Positions 30,782-40,503 of a stretch of 64,000 bases of DNA are shown piece by piece. The stretch comes from Aeromicrobium sp. (GTDB lineage Bacteria; Actinomycetota; Actinomycetes; Propionibacteriales; Nocardioidaceae). Under the pieces are notes generated by a model that worked only from the letters and a program-made list of their open reading frames with translations, did no database searches and had not been told where the DNA came from. A program made the position numbers and the translations under genes. The stretch covers positions 1 through 64,000 of the forward strand of contig NZ_JACMOM010000029.1 of NCBI RefSeq assembly GCF_014378035.1, written 5' to 3'. Within the stretch, counting starts at the first letter, position 1; each line of letters opens with the position of its first letter.

Positions 30782-31609
30782 TCAGTGGACGAGCACTGAC
30801 GCCAAGGGCCAGCCGTGCCGGTCGTCGAGGGTGCGGCCGACCGTGCGCGCGTAGGTGTTCCAGTCGTCGGCGCGCGCGGCATACCACTCACGCTGGCGCT
30901 GCATCAGCTCGGCGAGGCTGCTGAGCGCGACACCGGGGTGACGGGCACCGATCTCGTTGGCGATCTGCCGCGCCGCGCGGGCATCGGCAGTCGCCTCGTG
31001 GGCGTTGTCGAGCGACACCGTGTAGTAGGCGGCGACGTCGACGAGCCGGCGTGGGCCGAGACCGCCCCGTTCGATGCCCCAGTCGATGACGTAGGGGTCG
31101 ACGACGAGCAGCCGGTCCCAGTCGGGCTGTGGCAGGCCCCAGCGGGTGGCCTCGGCGTGGAGCATCGTGAGGTCGTAGGCGGCGTTGTAGACGACGAGGC
31201 CGACGCCGCGGTCGATGAGGGACTGGACCCAGTCGATCACGATGCCGACACCGACAACAGGGCTCGGCGCGGCGGCCAGGATGGCGTCGGTGAGGCCGTG
31301 GACCTCCGCCGAGGAGGGCGGGACCGGGATGCCGGGGTTGACCAGCCCGGCGATCTCGCCGCCGTCATCACCCAGCAGGGCATAACTGAGCACGCGGTCG
31401 GTGATCGGGTCGACGCCGGTGGTCTCGAAGTCGAGCGACGCCAAGGCCACCTGGTGCCAGCCGGCATGGGCGCCACGCGCCGGTGGGGTCGGGGAGCATG
31501 GAAGGCAGATCGTGCGCCAGGTGCCGGGAACACCGATCAGCTGGCCTTTGCCGACCGCGACGGGTGTGCCGCACTCGCTGCACCCGCCTGCGTACTTGTT
31601 GAGTCTCAC
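30782..31609 (-). CDS. 3'-5' exonuclease (DEDD family) with N-terminal zinc-ribbon-like segment
   Basis: GTG start after AGGAGG (31616-31621); LASLDFETTGVDPITDRVL ExoI motif, HEATADARAARQIA; N-term CSEC...CLPC. Confidence 0.88.
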   Translation of the reverse strand: MRLNKYAGGCSECGTPVAVGKGQLIGVPGTWRTICLPCSPTPPARGAHAGWHQVALASLDFETTGVDPITDRVLSYALLGDDGGEIAGLVNPGIPVPPSSAEVHGLTDAILAAAPSPVVGVGIVIDWVQSLIDRGVGLVVYNAAYDLTMLHAEATRWGLPQPDWDRLLVVDPYVIDWGIERGGLGPRRLVDVAAYYTVSLDNAHEATADARAARQIANEIGARHPGVALSSLAELMQRQREWYAARADDWNTYARTVGRTLDDRHGWPLASVLVH

Positions 31610-31794
31610 GACGTACCTCCTGGACGTCACGGTAGCCGCCGGTCCGGACAGACAAGCGACGCGATGCACGAGCGGTGGAGACGTGTCCACGACTCCCCTG
31701 CCAGCACTGGCGGGACTACCGCGAGATCGACCGACCGGAGCCGAACCGTGCCCTGTCGGCTTCAGCGGCGCGGAACGCCCGGGTAGACCATCAT

Positions 31795-32499
31795 CTAGTG
31801 GCGCGCCCCCGCCACCAGCGCGCGGAACAGGCCAGCATCGTCCTGCGTCTCGGGATGCCATTGCACGGCCAGCCAGAACGACCTCGACGGATCCTCGACG
31901 GCCTCGATGGTGCCGTCGAGGGCGTGGGCCGACTCGACGAGACCCGGATGCTCGCGCACCGACTGGTGATGGTGGCAACGCACCGTCGCCTTGTCTCCCA
32001 CCGCGCGAGCCACCGAGGTTCCGGGCACGACGTCAACCTCGACGGTGCCGAAGAGGTCTTTGCCCGGGGAGTGCAGCTCGCTGCCGACGACATCGGGTGT
32101 GTGCTGGTCGAGCGTGCCGCCGGCGTGCACCGCCATGACCTGCATGCCGCGGCAGATGCCGAGCACCGGCAGATCGGCAGCCGCCGCAGCATCGAGCAGG
32201 GCAAACTCCCACGAGTCGCGGTCCTCGCGCCAACCGGTCGTGCTCTCGTGCGCCTCGTCGGCGTAGCGGTGCGGGTCGACGTCCGCTCCGCCAGCGATGA
32301 TGAGCCCGTCGAGGCGCCCGATCACCGATGCCGCGGCGGACAGGTCGCCCGGGGGAAGCAGCCCCGCCACGCCGCCGGCCGCCTGCACAGAACGCGCATA
32401 GACGACATGCAGCAGGTCGGCGGGCTCGTCCCACACCCCCCACCGCGCCCGCTCGCGGTAGGTGGTCACACCAATGACAGGCCGAACAGCTGCACTCAC
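31795..32499 (-). CDS. Gamma-glutamyl-gamma-aminobutyrate hydrolase family (class I GATase, PuuD-like)
   Basis: 234 aa; GLIIAGGADVDPHRY, VLGICRGMQVMAVHAGGTLDQHTPD, VQWHPETQDD. Confidence 0.93.
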   Translation of the reverse strand: MSAAVRPVIGVTTYRERARWGVWDEPADLLHVVYARSVQAAGGVAGLLPPGDLSAAASVIGRLDGLIIAGGADVDPHRYADEAHESTTGWREDRDSWEFALLDAAAAADLPVLGICRGMQVMAVHAGGTLDQHTPDVVGSELHSPGKDLFGTVEVDVVPGTSVARAVGDKATVRCHHHQSVREHPGLVESAHALDGTIEAVEDPSRSFWLAVQWHPETQDDAGLFRALVAGARH

Positions 32500-33263
32500 A
32501 GCGGTGTCACGTAGGCCCCGGAGATACCGCCGTCCACGAGGAACGTCGAGGCGGTGATGAAGCTCGACTCGTCCGAGGCGAGGAACAGCACCGCGTTGGC
32601 CATCTCGACCGGTTCGGCGAAGCGGCCGACCGGCACATGGATGAGCCTGCGTGCAGCCTTCTCCGGATCAGTGGCGAAGAGCTCCTGCAGCAGGGGTGTG
32701 TTGACCGGTCCCGGACACAGGGCGTTGACCCGCACGCCCTCGCGGGCGAACTGCACACCGAGCTCACGCGACATCGACAGCACGCCACCCTTGGAGGCCG
32801 AGTACGAGATCTGCGACGTCGCGGCACCCATCACCGCGACGAACGACGCGGTGTTGATGATCGAGCCCTTCTTCTGTTCCAGCATGTAGGGCAGTGCCGC
32901 CTTGCAGCACAGGTAGACGCTGGTCAGGTTGACGTCCTGCACACGCTTCCACGCCTCAAGATCGGTGTTCAGGATCGAGTCGTCCTCCGGCGGGGAGATG
33001 CCGGCGTTGTTGAACGCGACGTCGACCGAGCCGTAGGTGTCCTTCGCCGTCCTGAACAGTGCGTCGACCTCATCTTTGTCGGTGACGTCGACGTGGACGT
33101 AGGTGCCGCCGACCTCCTTCGCGATGTCGGGACCCTTGGAGTCGTCGAGGTCGCCGATGACGATCTTGGCGCCCTCCTCGGCGAACCGTCGCACCGTCGC
33201 GAGACCGATGCCCGAACATCCGCCGGTGATGACGGCGGTCTTGCCTGCGAGGCGTCCAGCCAT
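32496..33263 (-). CDS. SDR family oxidoreductase
   Basis: 255 aa; TGGCSGIGLAT, NNAGISPP, YSASKGG, LVDGGISGAYV. Confidence 0.95.
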   Translation of the reverse strand: MAGRLAGKTAVITGGCSGIGLATVRRFAEEGAKIVIGDLDDSKGPDIAKEVGGTYVHVDVTDKDEVDALFRTAKDTYGSVDVAFNNAGISPPEDDSILNTDLEAWKRVQDVNLTSVYLCCKAALPYMLEQKKGSIINTASFVAVMGAATSQISYSASKGGVLSMSRELGVQFAREGVRVNALCPGPVNTPLLQELFATDPEKAARRLIHVPVGRFAEPVEMANAVLFLASDESSFITASTFLVDGGISGAYVTPL

Positions 33264-33342
33264 GATTCCTGCTTTCCGTGATGGTGATCTCGATACACCC
33301 GCTCGTTCTTCACGGGCGCTCGATCAGCGAGTACGTGGGGGT

Positions 33343-34704
33343 CTAGTCGTGGGAGATGAAGATGTTCTTGACGTCGGTGAACGAGTGCGGTGCGTCGGGT
33401 CCGAGCTCACGTCCGAGCCCCGACTGCTTGAACCCTCCGAACGGGGTCCAGTAGCGCACCGAGGCGTGCGAGTTGACGCTGAGATTGCCTGCCTCGACGG
33501 CGCGAGAGACGCGCAACGCACGCCCGACGTCGCGGGTGTAGATCGACCCCGAGAGGCCGAACTCCGTGTCGTTGGCGAGCTGGACGGCCTGGGCCTCGTC
33601 GTCGAAGGGCATCACCGCGACGACCGGCCCGAAGATCTCCTCTCGCCAGACGGGCTGCTGCGGGTCGTCGGCCAGGACGACGGTGGGGGCGAACCAGAAT
33701 CCCGGTCCGTTCGGCGCAGAACCGCTGAACGCGACCTCGGTGCCCTCGACGTAGCCCTGCACCGTCGACCTCTGCGTTGCCGAGATGAGTGGGCCCATCT
33801 CGCTGGAACGGTCGGCGGGGTCGAGCACCCTGACGCCCTTGACGGCGGGCTCCAGCAGCGACACGAACTCGTCGTACGCCGAGCGCTCGACCAGGATGCG
33901 CGACCGCGCGCAGCAATCCTGACCGGCGTTGTCGAACACCGCGCCCGGCGCGGCAGCAGCGGCCTTCGCGATGTCGGCGTCGGCGAAGACGATGTTGGCG
34001 CTCTTGCCACCGAGCTCGAGGGTCACCCGCTTCACCTGCTCGGCGCAGCCGGCCATGATCTTCTTGCCCACGTCGGTCGAGCCGGTGAAGCACACCTTGC
34101 GGACGGCCGGGTGCGTCACGAAGCGCTCGCCCACGATCGAGCCCTTGCCGGGGATGACGGTGAGCACACCCTCGGGCAGCCCGGCTTCAAGCCCCAGCTC
34201 GCCGAGGCGGATCGCAGTCAACGGTGTCAGCTCGGCCGGCTTGAGGACGACGGTGTTGCCCGCCGCGAGCGCGGGTGCGAAACCCCAGCCGGCGATCGGC
34301 ATCGGGAAGTTCCACGGCACGATGATGCCCACGACACCGAGCGGCTCGTGGAACGTCATGTTGATGCCCCCGGCGACCGGGATCTGGTGGCCCGTGAGCC
34401 GTTCGGGCGCTGCAGAGTAGTAGTGCAGCACGTCGCGGACGTTGCCCGCCTCCCACGTCGCATTGCCCCACGTGTGCCCGGAGTTGCGCACCTCCAGCTC
34501 GGCGAGCTCCTCGATGTGCTCGTCGACGACCGCGGCGAAGCGTCGCAGCAGCCGGGCCCGCTCACCGGGCGCGACGTCACGCCATGCCGGGTAGGCGTCG
34601 GCGGCCTTCGCGATGAGGGCATCCGTCATGGCGAGGTCGGACATCTCGACCTCGGTGACGTCTTCTTCGGTCGCCGGGTTGACGACGGTGTAGCTGCTGC
34701 TCAC
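33343..34704 (-). CDS. Aldehyde dehydrogenase family protein (PuuC-like)
   Basis: 453 aa; VPWNFPMPIAGW, VTLELGGKSANIVFADAD, DNAGQDCCARSRILV. Confidence 0.93.
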   Translation of the reverse strand: MSSSYTVVNPATEEDVTEVEMSDLAMTDALIAKAADAYPAWRDVAPGERARLLRRFAAVVDEHIEELAELEVRNSGHTWGNATWEAGNVRDVLHYYSAAPERLTGHQIPVAGGINMTFHEPLGVVGIIVPWNFPMPIAGWGFAPALAAGNTVVLKPAELTPLTAIRLGELGLEAGLPEGVLTVIPGKGSIVGERFVTHPAVRKVCFTGSTDVGKKIMAGCAEQVKRVTLELGGKSANIVFADADIAKAAAAAPGAVFDNAGQDCCARSRILVERSAYDEFVSLLEPAVKGVRVLDPADRSSEMGPLISATQRSTVQGYVEGTEVAFSGSAPNGPGFWFAPTVVLADDPQQPVWREEIFGPVVAVMPFDDEAQAVQLANDTEFGLSGSIYTRDVGRALRVSRAVEAGNLSVNSHASVRYWTPFGGFKQSGLGRELGPDAPHSFTDVKNIFISHD

Positions 34705-34725
34705 GTGATCTCCTCGTCGCGCCCC

Positions 34726-34788
34726 CGCTGGGAGTGACGCTCTTGTGGTCTTGACCGGCGTGTCGCAACAAGAGCGTCACTCCCAGCG
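34726..34788. repeat. Perfect 20-bp inverted repeat with 23-nt spacer
   Basis: CGCTGGGAGTGACGCTCTTG (34726-34745) ... CAAGAGCGTCACTCCCAGCG (34769-34788). Confidence 0.95.
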
Positions 34789-34816
34789 CGGACGGGACAG
34801 GTTGGCGTGGGTCTGG

Positions 34817-36208
34817 TCACAGGCGCTCGAACCCCCGCCGCCGCTCCCAGTCGGTCACGGCTGCGTCGTAGGCGGCGAGCTCGACGTCGGCCATGTTGGT
34901 GTAGTGGTCGACGACCTCCTCGCCGAAGACCGCCCTCGCCAGCGCCGAGCCGGCCCACGCCTCGCGGGCCTCGCGCAAGGTGGTGGGCACCTTGGCCTTG
35001 TCGGACGTGTAGGCGTTGCCGGTCTGCTCCGGCTCGAGCTCCAGCGCGTTGGCGACGCCGTGCATGCCACCGCCCAGCATCGCGGCGAGGGCGAGGTAGG
35101 GGTTGGCGTCACCGCCGGGCACACGGTTCTCGAGCCGGGCGCTGGGTCCGTGACCCACGAGACGCACGGCGCACGTGCGGTTGTCGAGCCCCCACGCGAT
35201 CGCGGTCGGCGCGAACGAGCCGCCGGCAAATCGCTTGTACGAGTTGATGTTGGGCGCGTAGAGCAGCGTGAAGTCGCGCATCGTCGCCAGGATGCCGGCG
35301 ATGAACTGGTCGTAGACCGGCGTCCGTCCGCCCCGCCCCTCATCGAGCCCGTCGTCCCAGAACACGACCCCACCGTCGGCACCCCTCAACGACAGGTGGA
35401 TGTGGCAGGAGTTGCCCTCACGCTCGTTGTACTTGGCCATGAACGTCAGTGCCTTGCCGTGAGCCGAGGCGATCTCCTTGGCCACGGTCTTGTAGACGGC
35501 GTGGTTGTCTGCGGTCACCACGACGTCGTCGTAGAGGAACCCGATCTCGTGCTGCCCGAAGTTGCACTCGCCCTTGGCGCCCTCGACGTTCATGCCGGCC
35601 GCATACATCGTGTTGCGGATGTCGCGCAGCAGCGGCTCCACCCGGGTCGTGCCGACGATCGAGTAGTCGACGTTGTACTGGTTGGAGGCGGGCAGGTCCT
35701 GATAGTTGGCGCTCCACGCCTCCTCAAAGGTCGTGTCGAACAGGATGAATTCGAGCTCGGTGCCCGCCAAGGCGACGAATCCGGCATCGGCGGCCTTGTC
35801 GACCTGCGCCTTCAGGATCGTGCGCGGCGACTGCGACACCGGCGTGTGGTCGAGCCAGACGAGGTCGCACTGCACCATGGCCGTGGCAGGCAGGTGGGTC
35901 AGCAGCCGGATCGTGTCGAAGTCCATCGCGAACTCCATGTCGCCATAGCCCTTTTCCCACGACGACATCGCGTAGCCGTCGACCGTGTTCATGTCGACGT
36001 CGACGCTCAGGAGGTAGTTGCAGCCCTCGGTGCCCTGCTCGACGACGACGTCGAGGAAGTAGCGCGCATGCAGACGTTTGCCCTGCAGCCGACCCTGCAT
36101 GTCGGTGAACGCGACGATGACGGTGTCGACGTGCCCCTCGGTGATGTGGACCCGGAGCTGCTCGAGGCTCAGCAGCCGTGAATTGCGCGCCTTGTCAGTC
36201 ATAGACAT
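34817..36208 (-). CDS. Glutamine synthetase family protein (gamma-glutamyl-amine ligase-like, PuuA/GlnA3/GlnA4 type)
   Basis: MSMTDKARNSRLLSLEQLRVHITEGHVDTVIVAFTDMQGRLQGKR; NSCHIHLSL, RLVGHGPSARLENRVPGGDANPYLALAAML. Confidence 0.93.
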   Translation of the reverse strand: MSMTDKARNSRLLSLEQLRVHITEGHVDTVIVAFTDMQGRLQGKRLHARYFLDVVVEQGTEGCNYLLSVDVDMNTVDGYAMSSWEKGYGDMEFAMDFDTIRLLTHLPATAMVQCDLVWLDHTPVSQSPRTILKAQVDKAADAGFVALAGTELEFILFDTTFEEAWSANYQDLPASNQYNVDYSIVGTTRVEPLLRDIRNTMYAAGMNVEGAKGECNFGQHEIGFLYDDVVVTADNHAVYKTVAKEIASAHGKALTFMAKYNEREGNSCHIHLSLRGADGGVVFWDDGLDEGRGGRTPVYDQFIAGILATMRDFTLLYAPNINSYKRFAGGSFAPTAIAWGLDNRTCAVRLVGHGPSARLENRVPGGDANPYLALAAMLGGGMHGVANALELEPEQTGNAYTSDKAKVPTTLREAREAWAGSALARAVFGEEVVDHYTNMADVELAAYDAAVTDWERRRGFERL

Positions 36209-38681
36209 CCTCTGCTGGACGGAGCTTCTCTCCCGACGGATCATAGAGCGACCCCAGCGTCACCCGGGCGGAAACGCGGCGGCCACCGACGTCGAGCGTG
36301 TAGTCGCCCGACCGGACGTACGCAGCATCGGCCGTCACACCATCAGGTGCGTTGACCCAGGCAAGGCCGACACCGGCGCCGATCGTGGCACCCCAGGCGC
36401 CTGACGTCGCCTGCCCCACGGCGACCCCGTCGCGCACGAGCAGCTCGCCTCCCCACACCATGACGTCTGCGTCGTCCGAACTGTCCGGGACGATGGCGAA
36501 CGAGACCAAACGACGCGAGGGGCCCGCTGTCTTGGCCTTCTCGACCGCATGGCGCCCGAGGAAGTCGATGGGGGTCGAGAGCTTGCAGGCGAAGCTGAGC
36601 CCCGCCTCGACCGGATCGACCTCTGGCGTCAGCTCGCGACCGAACGCGCGGTAACCCTTCTCGAGCCGCATCGCCTCGATCGCGTAGTAGCCGGCGTCGA
36701 CGATCCCCAGGTCTGCACCGGCCACCTTCAGCGCGTCGTACACCGCGAGGGCGTTGTCATTCAGGACGTAGAGCTCCCAGCCGAGCTCACCGACGTAGGT
36801 GATGCGGGTGGCTCGAACCGTGGCGCCGGCCAGCTCGACCTCATGGCTGGCACCGAACGGGAAGGCATCGTCGCCGAGGTCGGCGTCCGTCACCCGTGAG
36901 AGCAGCTCGCGCGAACGGGGCCCCATGAGGCCGAAGACCGACATCGTCGAGGTGACGTCCCTGATCTGCGCGTCAAGGCCCGCCGGCAGGTGGCGGCGAA
37001 TCCAGTCCTGGTCGCGCTCGGTGGTCGCAGAGCTCGCGACGAGGAAGTACTGGTCCGCTGAGATGCGGGTGACCGTGAGGTCCGACTCGTAGCCGCCTCG
37101 CTCGTTGAGCAGGGCTGTGTAGACGGTCTCGTCGTTCGCCACGGCGACGTCGTTGCTGCAGATCCATTGCAGTGCAGCTTCGGCATCGACACCGTGCACG
37201 ACGTACTTGGAGAAGGACGTCTGGTCGAAGATCGCGACGTCCTTGCGGCACGCCCGCTGCTCGGCGGCCGACCAGGGCATCCAGTTCTGCCGCCCCCATG
37301 CGTACTCGATCGCGGGGTCCTGCCCGGCCGGAGCGAAGAAGTTGGCGCGTTCCCATCCCATCTTGCTGCCGAACCCGGCATTGGCCTGCGCCAGACGGTC
37401 GTGGACCGGCGACTGCCGCAGCGGTCGGGCCGTGTCGTACTCGCGGTTGGGCCACGGCACCGCGTAGTGCAGGCCGAGCACCTCCGTGACCCGCTCGCGG
37501 AGGTAGCTGACGTCATTCTGGAACGGCGCGAACCGGCGGATGTCGACCGCCAGCAGGTCGATCGTCGGCTCCCCCTCGAGAATCCACTCGGCGAGCGCAC
37601 GACCCGCGCCGCCCGCCGACGCGATACCCACGGAGTTGAAGCCTGCGCCGACGAAGAAGCCCCGCACCGCGGGTGCCTCGCCGAGGATGAACTGGTTGTC
37701 GGGCGTGAAGCTCTCGGGCCCGTTGTAGAACTTGCGGATGCCCACCTCACGCAAGGCGGGTATGCGCTCGAGCGCGCTGTCCATCAGGATCGCGAAATGG
37801 TCCCAGTCCTCGCCGAGCAGCTGGAACTCGAACGGGTAGGGGATCTGGTCGGGCGACACCCACGGCTTGGCCTCGGGCTCGAAGCCGCCGACCACGAGCC
37901 CGCCGACCTCCTCCTTGAAGTAGGTGTAGCCGTCGGGGTCACGCAGGATCGGCAGGTCAGGTCGGACGCCCTCGATCTGGTCGGTGACGACATAGAAGTG
38001 CTCGGCGGAGTGCAGCGGGACGGCCACACCGATCTTTGCGGCGAGGTGGTGTGCCCACTGGCCGGCACAGTTGACCACGATGTCGGCCTCGATGTCGCCG
38101 CGGTCGGTGCGCACGCCCGTCACGGCACCTCCCGCCACGAGGATGTCTGTGACCCGCACGTGCTCCGCGACCTTGGCGCCGCGCATCCGGGCGCCGCGGG
38201 CGAGGGCCTGGGTGAGGTCGGTCGGGTTCGCCGTGCCGTCGCCGGGCAGCCAGATGCCGCCGACGAGGTCGTCGATCTCCAACAGCGGGTAGTGGTCGCG
38301 GGCTTGCTCAGGAGTCAGCAGCTGACACTCGAGGTCGTACGCCTGCGCGGTGGCGGCGGTGCGTCGAAGCTGCTCCATGCGGTCGGCGGTGCGAGCCACC
38401 GTGACACCTCCGCACCGCTTGAAGCCCGAGCTCAGGCCGACCTCGTCCTCGAGCTGCTCGTACAGGGAGGCGCTGTACTGCACCAGCGTCGTGCCACTCT
38501 GCGTGGCGCGGAGCTGACCGACCAGACCGGCCGCGTGCCATGTCGTGCCGCACGAGAGCTCACCCTGCTCGAGCAGGACGACGTCGGCCTCACCGCCACG
38601 GGTCAGGTGATAGGCAACGCTCGTGCCGACGACACCGCCGCCGATGATGACGATGCGCGCCCGTGCGGGAAGCGTCGTCAT
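36195..38681 (-). CDS. FAD-dependent oxidoreductase with GcvT-type C-terminal domain (dimethylglycine/sarcosine dehydrogenase-like)
   Basis: 828 aa from MTTLPARARIVIIGGGVVGTSVAYHLTRGG (GxGxxG); GcvT half: ELGWELYVLNDNALAVYDAL, GYYAIEAMRLEKGYRAFGRELTPEVDP. Confidence 0.93.
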   Translation of the reverse strand: MTTLPARARIVIIGGGVVGTSVAYHLTRGGEADVVLLEQGELSCGTTWHAAGLVGQLRATQSGTTLVQYSASLYEQLEDEVGLSSGFKRCGGVTVARTADRMEQLRRTAATAQAYDLECQLLTPEQARDHYPLLEIDDLVGGIWLPGDGTANPTDLTQALARGARMRGAKVAEHVRVTDILVAGGAVTGVRTDRGDIEADIVVNCAGQWAHHLAAKIGVAVPLHSAEHFYVVTDQIEGVRPDLPILRDPDGYTYFKEEVGGLVVGGFEPEAKPWVSPDQIPYPFEFQLLGEDWDHFAILMDSALERIPALREVGIRKFYNGPESFTPDNQFILGEAPAVRGFFVGAGFNSVGIASAGGAGRALAEWILEGEPTIDLLAVDIRRFAPFQNDVSYLRERVTEVLGLHYAVPWPNREYDTARPLRQSPVHDRLAQANAGFGSKMGWERANFFAPAGQDPAIEYAWGRQNWMPWSAAEQRACRKDVAIFDQTSFSKYVVHGVDAEAALQWICSNDVAVANDETVYTALLNERGGYESDLTVTRISADQYFLVASSATTERDQDWIRRHLPAGLDAQIRDVTSTMSVFGLMGPRSRELLSRVTDADLGDDAFPFGASHEVELAGATVRATRITYVGELGWELYVLNDNALAVYDALKVAGADLGIVDAGYYAIEAMRLEKGYRAFGRELTPEVDPVEAGLSFACKLSTPIDFLGRHAVEKAKTAGPSRRLVSFAIVPDSSDDADVMVWGGELLVRDGVAVGQATSGAWGATIGAGVGLAWVNAPDGVTADAAYVRSGDYTLDVGGRRVSARVTLGSLYDPSGEKLRPAEDVYD

Positions 38682-39595
38682 CGCCCGCCACCCGTCGTGC
38701 CCGCCGCCGTCGACAACCAGGTATCGAAGTGTGGCGACCGGAAGTCGGCGACAGCCATGTCGAAGCGTTCCTGGCCCCACCCCCGGAAGTCGAAGTCGTC
38801 GTCGAGGGTGGCGGCCTGGATGAAGCCCCACAGCGACCAGCCGTAACGCGACGTCACCGCGCCGAGCCTCGCCCGCGCGAGCAGGACCGGCGACTCGTGA
38901 CCCACGTACGACGTCACGAGCTCGGCAAGGTGGTCGTCGTCGAGGCCGCACTCGGTCCAGATGTTGCCGAGCTCGAAGAACGGGTCGTTGTTGCCCGAAT
39001 ACTCGTAGTCGATCAACCAGAGCTTGTCGCCGTCGTCGACGAAGTTGCCGGCGAGCAGGTCGTTGTTGCACGGCACGGTCGGCACGGGGCTGACGGCGAG
39101 CGCCGCCTCGATACGGGCGAAGTCGGCGCCGAACATCCCGAAGTCGGGTGGGAAGGGGAATCCTCGCTCGACGCACGTCCGGAGGTAGAAGCCCTGCCGC
39201 GCGAACATGTCGAAGTCATTGGCGAAGCGGGGTCCGGAATGGAGGGCGCGACAAGCTTCGGCAACACGCGGCAGAGTGCCGGGCTCGCGCAGATCGGCGT
39301 CGACGAACGTGCGACCGTCGATGTAGCCGATGATGAGCACGCCCAGCTCGGGACGGAACTCCACGAACGGCGCACCGACACCGGCCAGTTCGGCGGCCCT
39401 GGTGTTGAACGACTCCGCCTCACGGTCGATGCCCAGCAGCCTCGTGTCGCTGCGGTTGCACCTCACGACGAAGACTCCGTCAGGGGTGGTCACCTTGACG
39501 TTGCGGTTGGTGAGACCACCGGGGAGCTCCTCGACCGAACGCGGGCGACCGGCGAGGCTGGGGATCCGGTTTAGCACCGCGTCGACGTCAGCCAT
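38678..39595 (-). CDS. Phosphotransferase family protein (choline/ethanolamine kinase-like)
   Basis: 305 aa; LPGGLTNRNVKV, VPCNNDLLAGNFVDDGDKLWLIDYEYSGNNDPFFELGNI Brenner/choline kinase motifs. Confidence 0.93.
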   Translation of the reverse strand: MADVDAVLNRIPSLAGRPRSVEELPGGLTNRNVKVTTPDGVFVVRCNRSDTRLLGIDREAESFNTRAAELAGVGAPFVEFRPELGVLIIGYIDGRTFVDADLREPGTLPRVAEACRALHSGPRFANDFDMFARQGFYLRTCVERGFPFPPDFGMFGADFARIEAALAVSPVPTVPCNNDLLAGNFVDDGDKLWLIDYEYSGNNDPFFELGNIWTECGLDDDHLAELVTSYVGHESPVLLARARLGAVTSRYGWSLWGFIQAATLDDDFDFRGWGQERFDMAVADFRSPHFDTWLSTAAGTTGGGR

Positions 39596-39623
39596 GGGAG
39601 GAGCCTAGCCGCGTCAACGACTT

Positions 39624-39635
39624 AAGGTCTAGACT
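39624..39635. promoter_or_regulatory. Candidate GntR/HutC operator upstream of the choline-kinase-like gene
   Basis: AAGGTCTAGACT; core GGTCTAGA shared with 42121-42128 (reverse strand). Confidence 0.5.
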
Positions 39636-39659
39636 CTACCGCGCGAAACAGTCTGTGCC

Positions 39660-40493
39660 TCAGTCCGCGGGCTCGATCGAGAGCCCCGTCGCCATGTGCG
39701 GGTCGAGCCCGGTCTTCAGGCTGATGCGCGTGCGGTCGGAGCGGTAGCGATCGTGGGCGAACTCGACCGGCACCCCCGACACGGTCGATGCCTTCCGCGT
39801 CACGAGCATGACTGCCGCGCCGGCTTCGATGCCGAGCAGCTCGGCGTGGTCTGCCGAGCAGATCTCGGGCTCGAGCCACTCCTGCGCATGGTGAGGGGCC
39901 AGGTCGTAGTGCTGTCGCATCAGGCCGTAGAGCGAACCCGTGAGCCGCCGATCGAGCAGGCCTGGAAACAGGTGAGCCGGCAGGTAGGTCTCCTCCAGCG
40001 CCAGTGGCTGACGGCGAGCCGACCGCACGCGTACGACCTCGAACACGTCTTTTCTGCTGCCGAGCTCGAGCGCCTCGGTGATGTCGGCCGACGCCTCGAC
40101 AAGTCCGGCGCGGATGATGCGCGCGCCGGCGCGGACGTTGGCCCGGCGCATCTGCTCGGTGAAGCCAGGCAGCCCCGACAGGTCGACCGCGACCTTGGGC
40201 TCACGGATGAAGTTGCCACCTGACCGTCCGCGCTTGCGCTCGATCCACCCCTGCGCCTCGAGGGAGCCCAGAGCCTGCCGCAGGGTCATGCGGCTCACAC
40301 CGATCGAGGCGGCCAGCTCTTCCTCGGGTGGCAGCTTGTCGTCGGTGTGGATCTTGCCGACGCCGATGCGATCAAGGAGCCAGGCGCTGATCCGGGCGTG
40401 CGACGGGTCGTCGGTCGACGACGAGAGGTCGGGCTTGTCGCCCAACGCCTCGCCGTCGACCTCGAGATTTCTCACGCGCATGACCGTATCCAA
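39660..40493 (-). CDS. GntR family transcriptional regulator, UTRA/HutC subfamily
   Basis: HTH ELAASIGVSRMTLRQALGSLEAQGWIERKRGRSGGNFI; C-terminal UTRA-like LALEETYLPAHLFPGL...GVPVEFAHDRYRSDRTRIS. Confidence 0.93.
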   Translation of the reverse strand: MDTVMRVRNLEVDGEALGDKPDLSSSTDDPSHARISAWLLDRIGVGKIHTDDKLPPEEELAASIGVSRMTLRQALGSLEAQGWIERKRGRSGGNFIREPKVAVDLSGLPGFTEQMRRANVRAGARIIRAGLVEASADITEALELGSRKDVFEVVRVRSARRQPLALEETYLPAHLFPGLLDRRLTGSLYGLMRQHYDLAPHHAQEWLEPEICSADHAELLGIEAGAAVMLVTRKASTVSGVPVEFAHDRYRSDRTRISLKTGLDPHMATGLSIEPAD

Positions 40494-40503
40494 CGCCTCA
40501 CCG

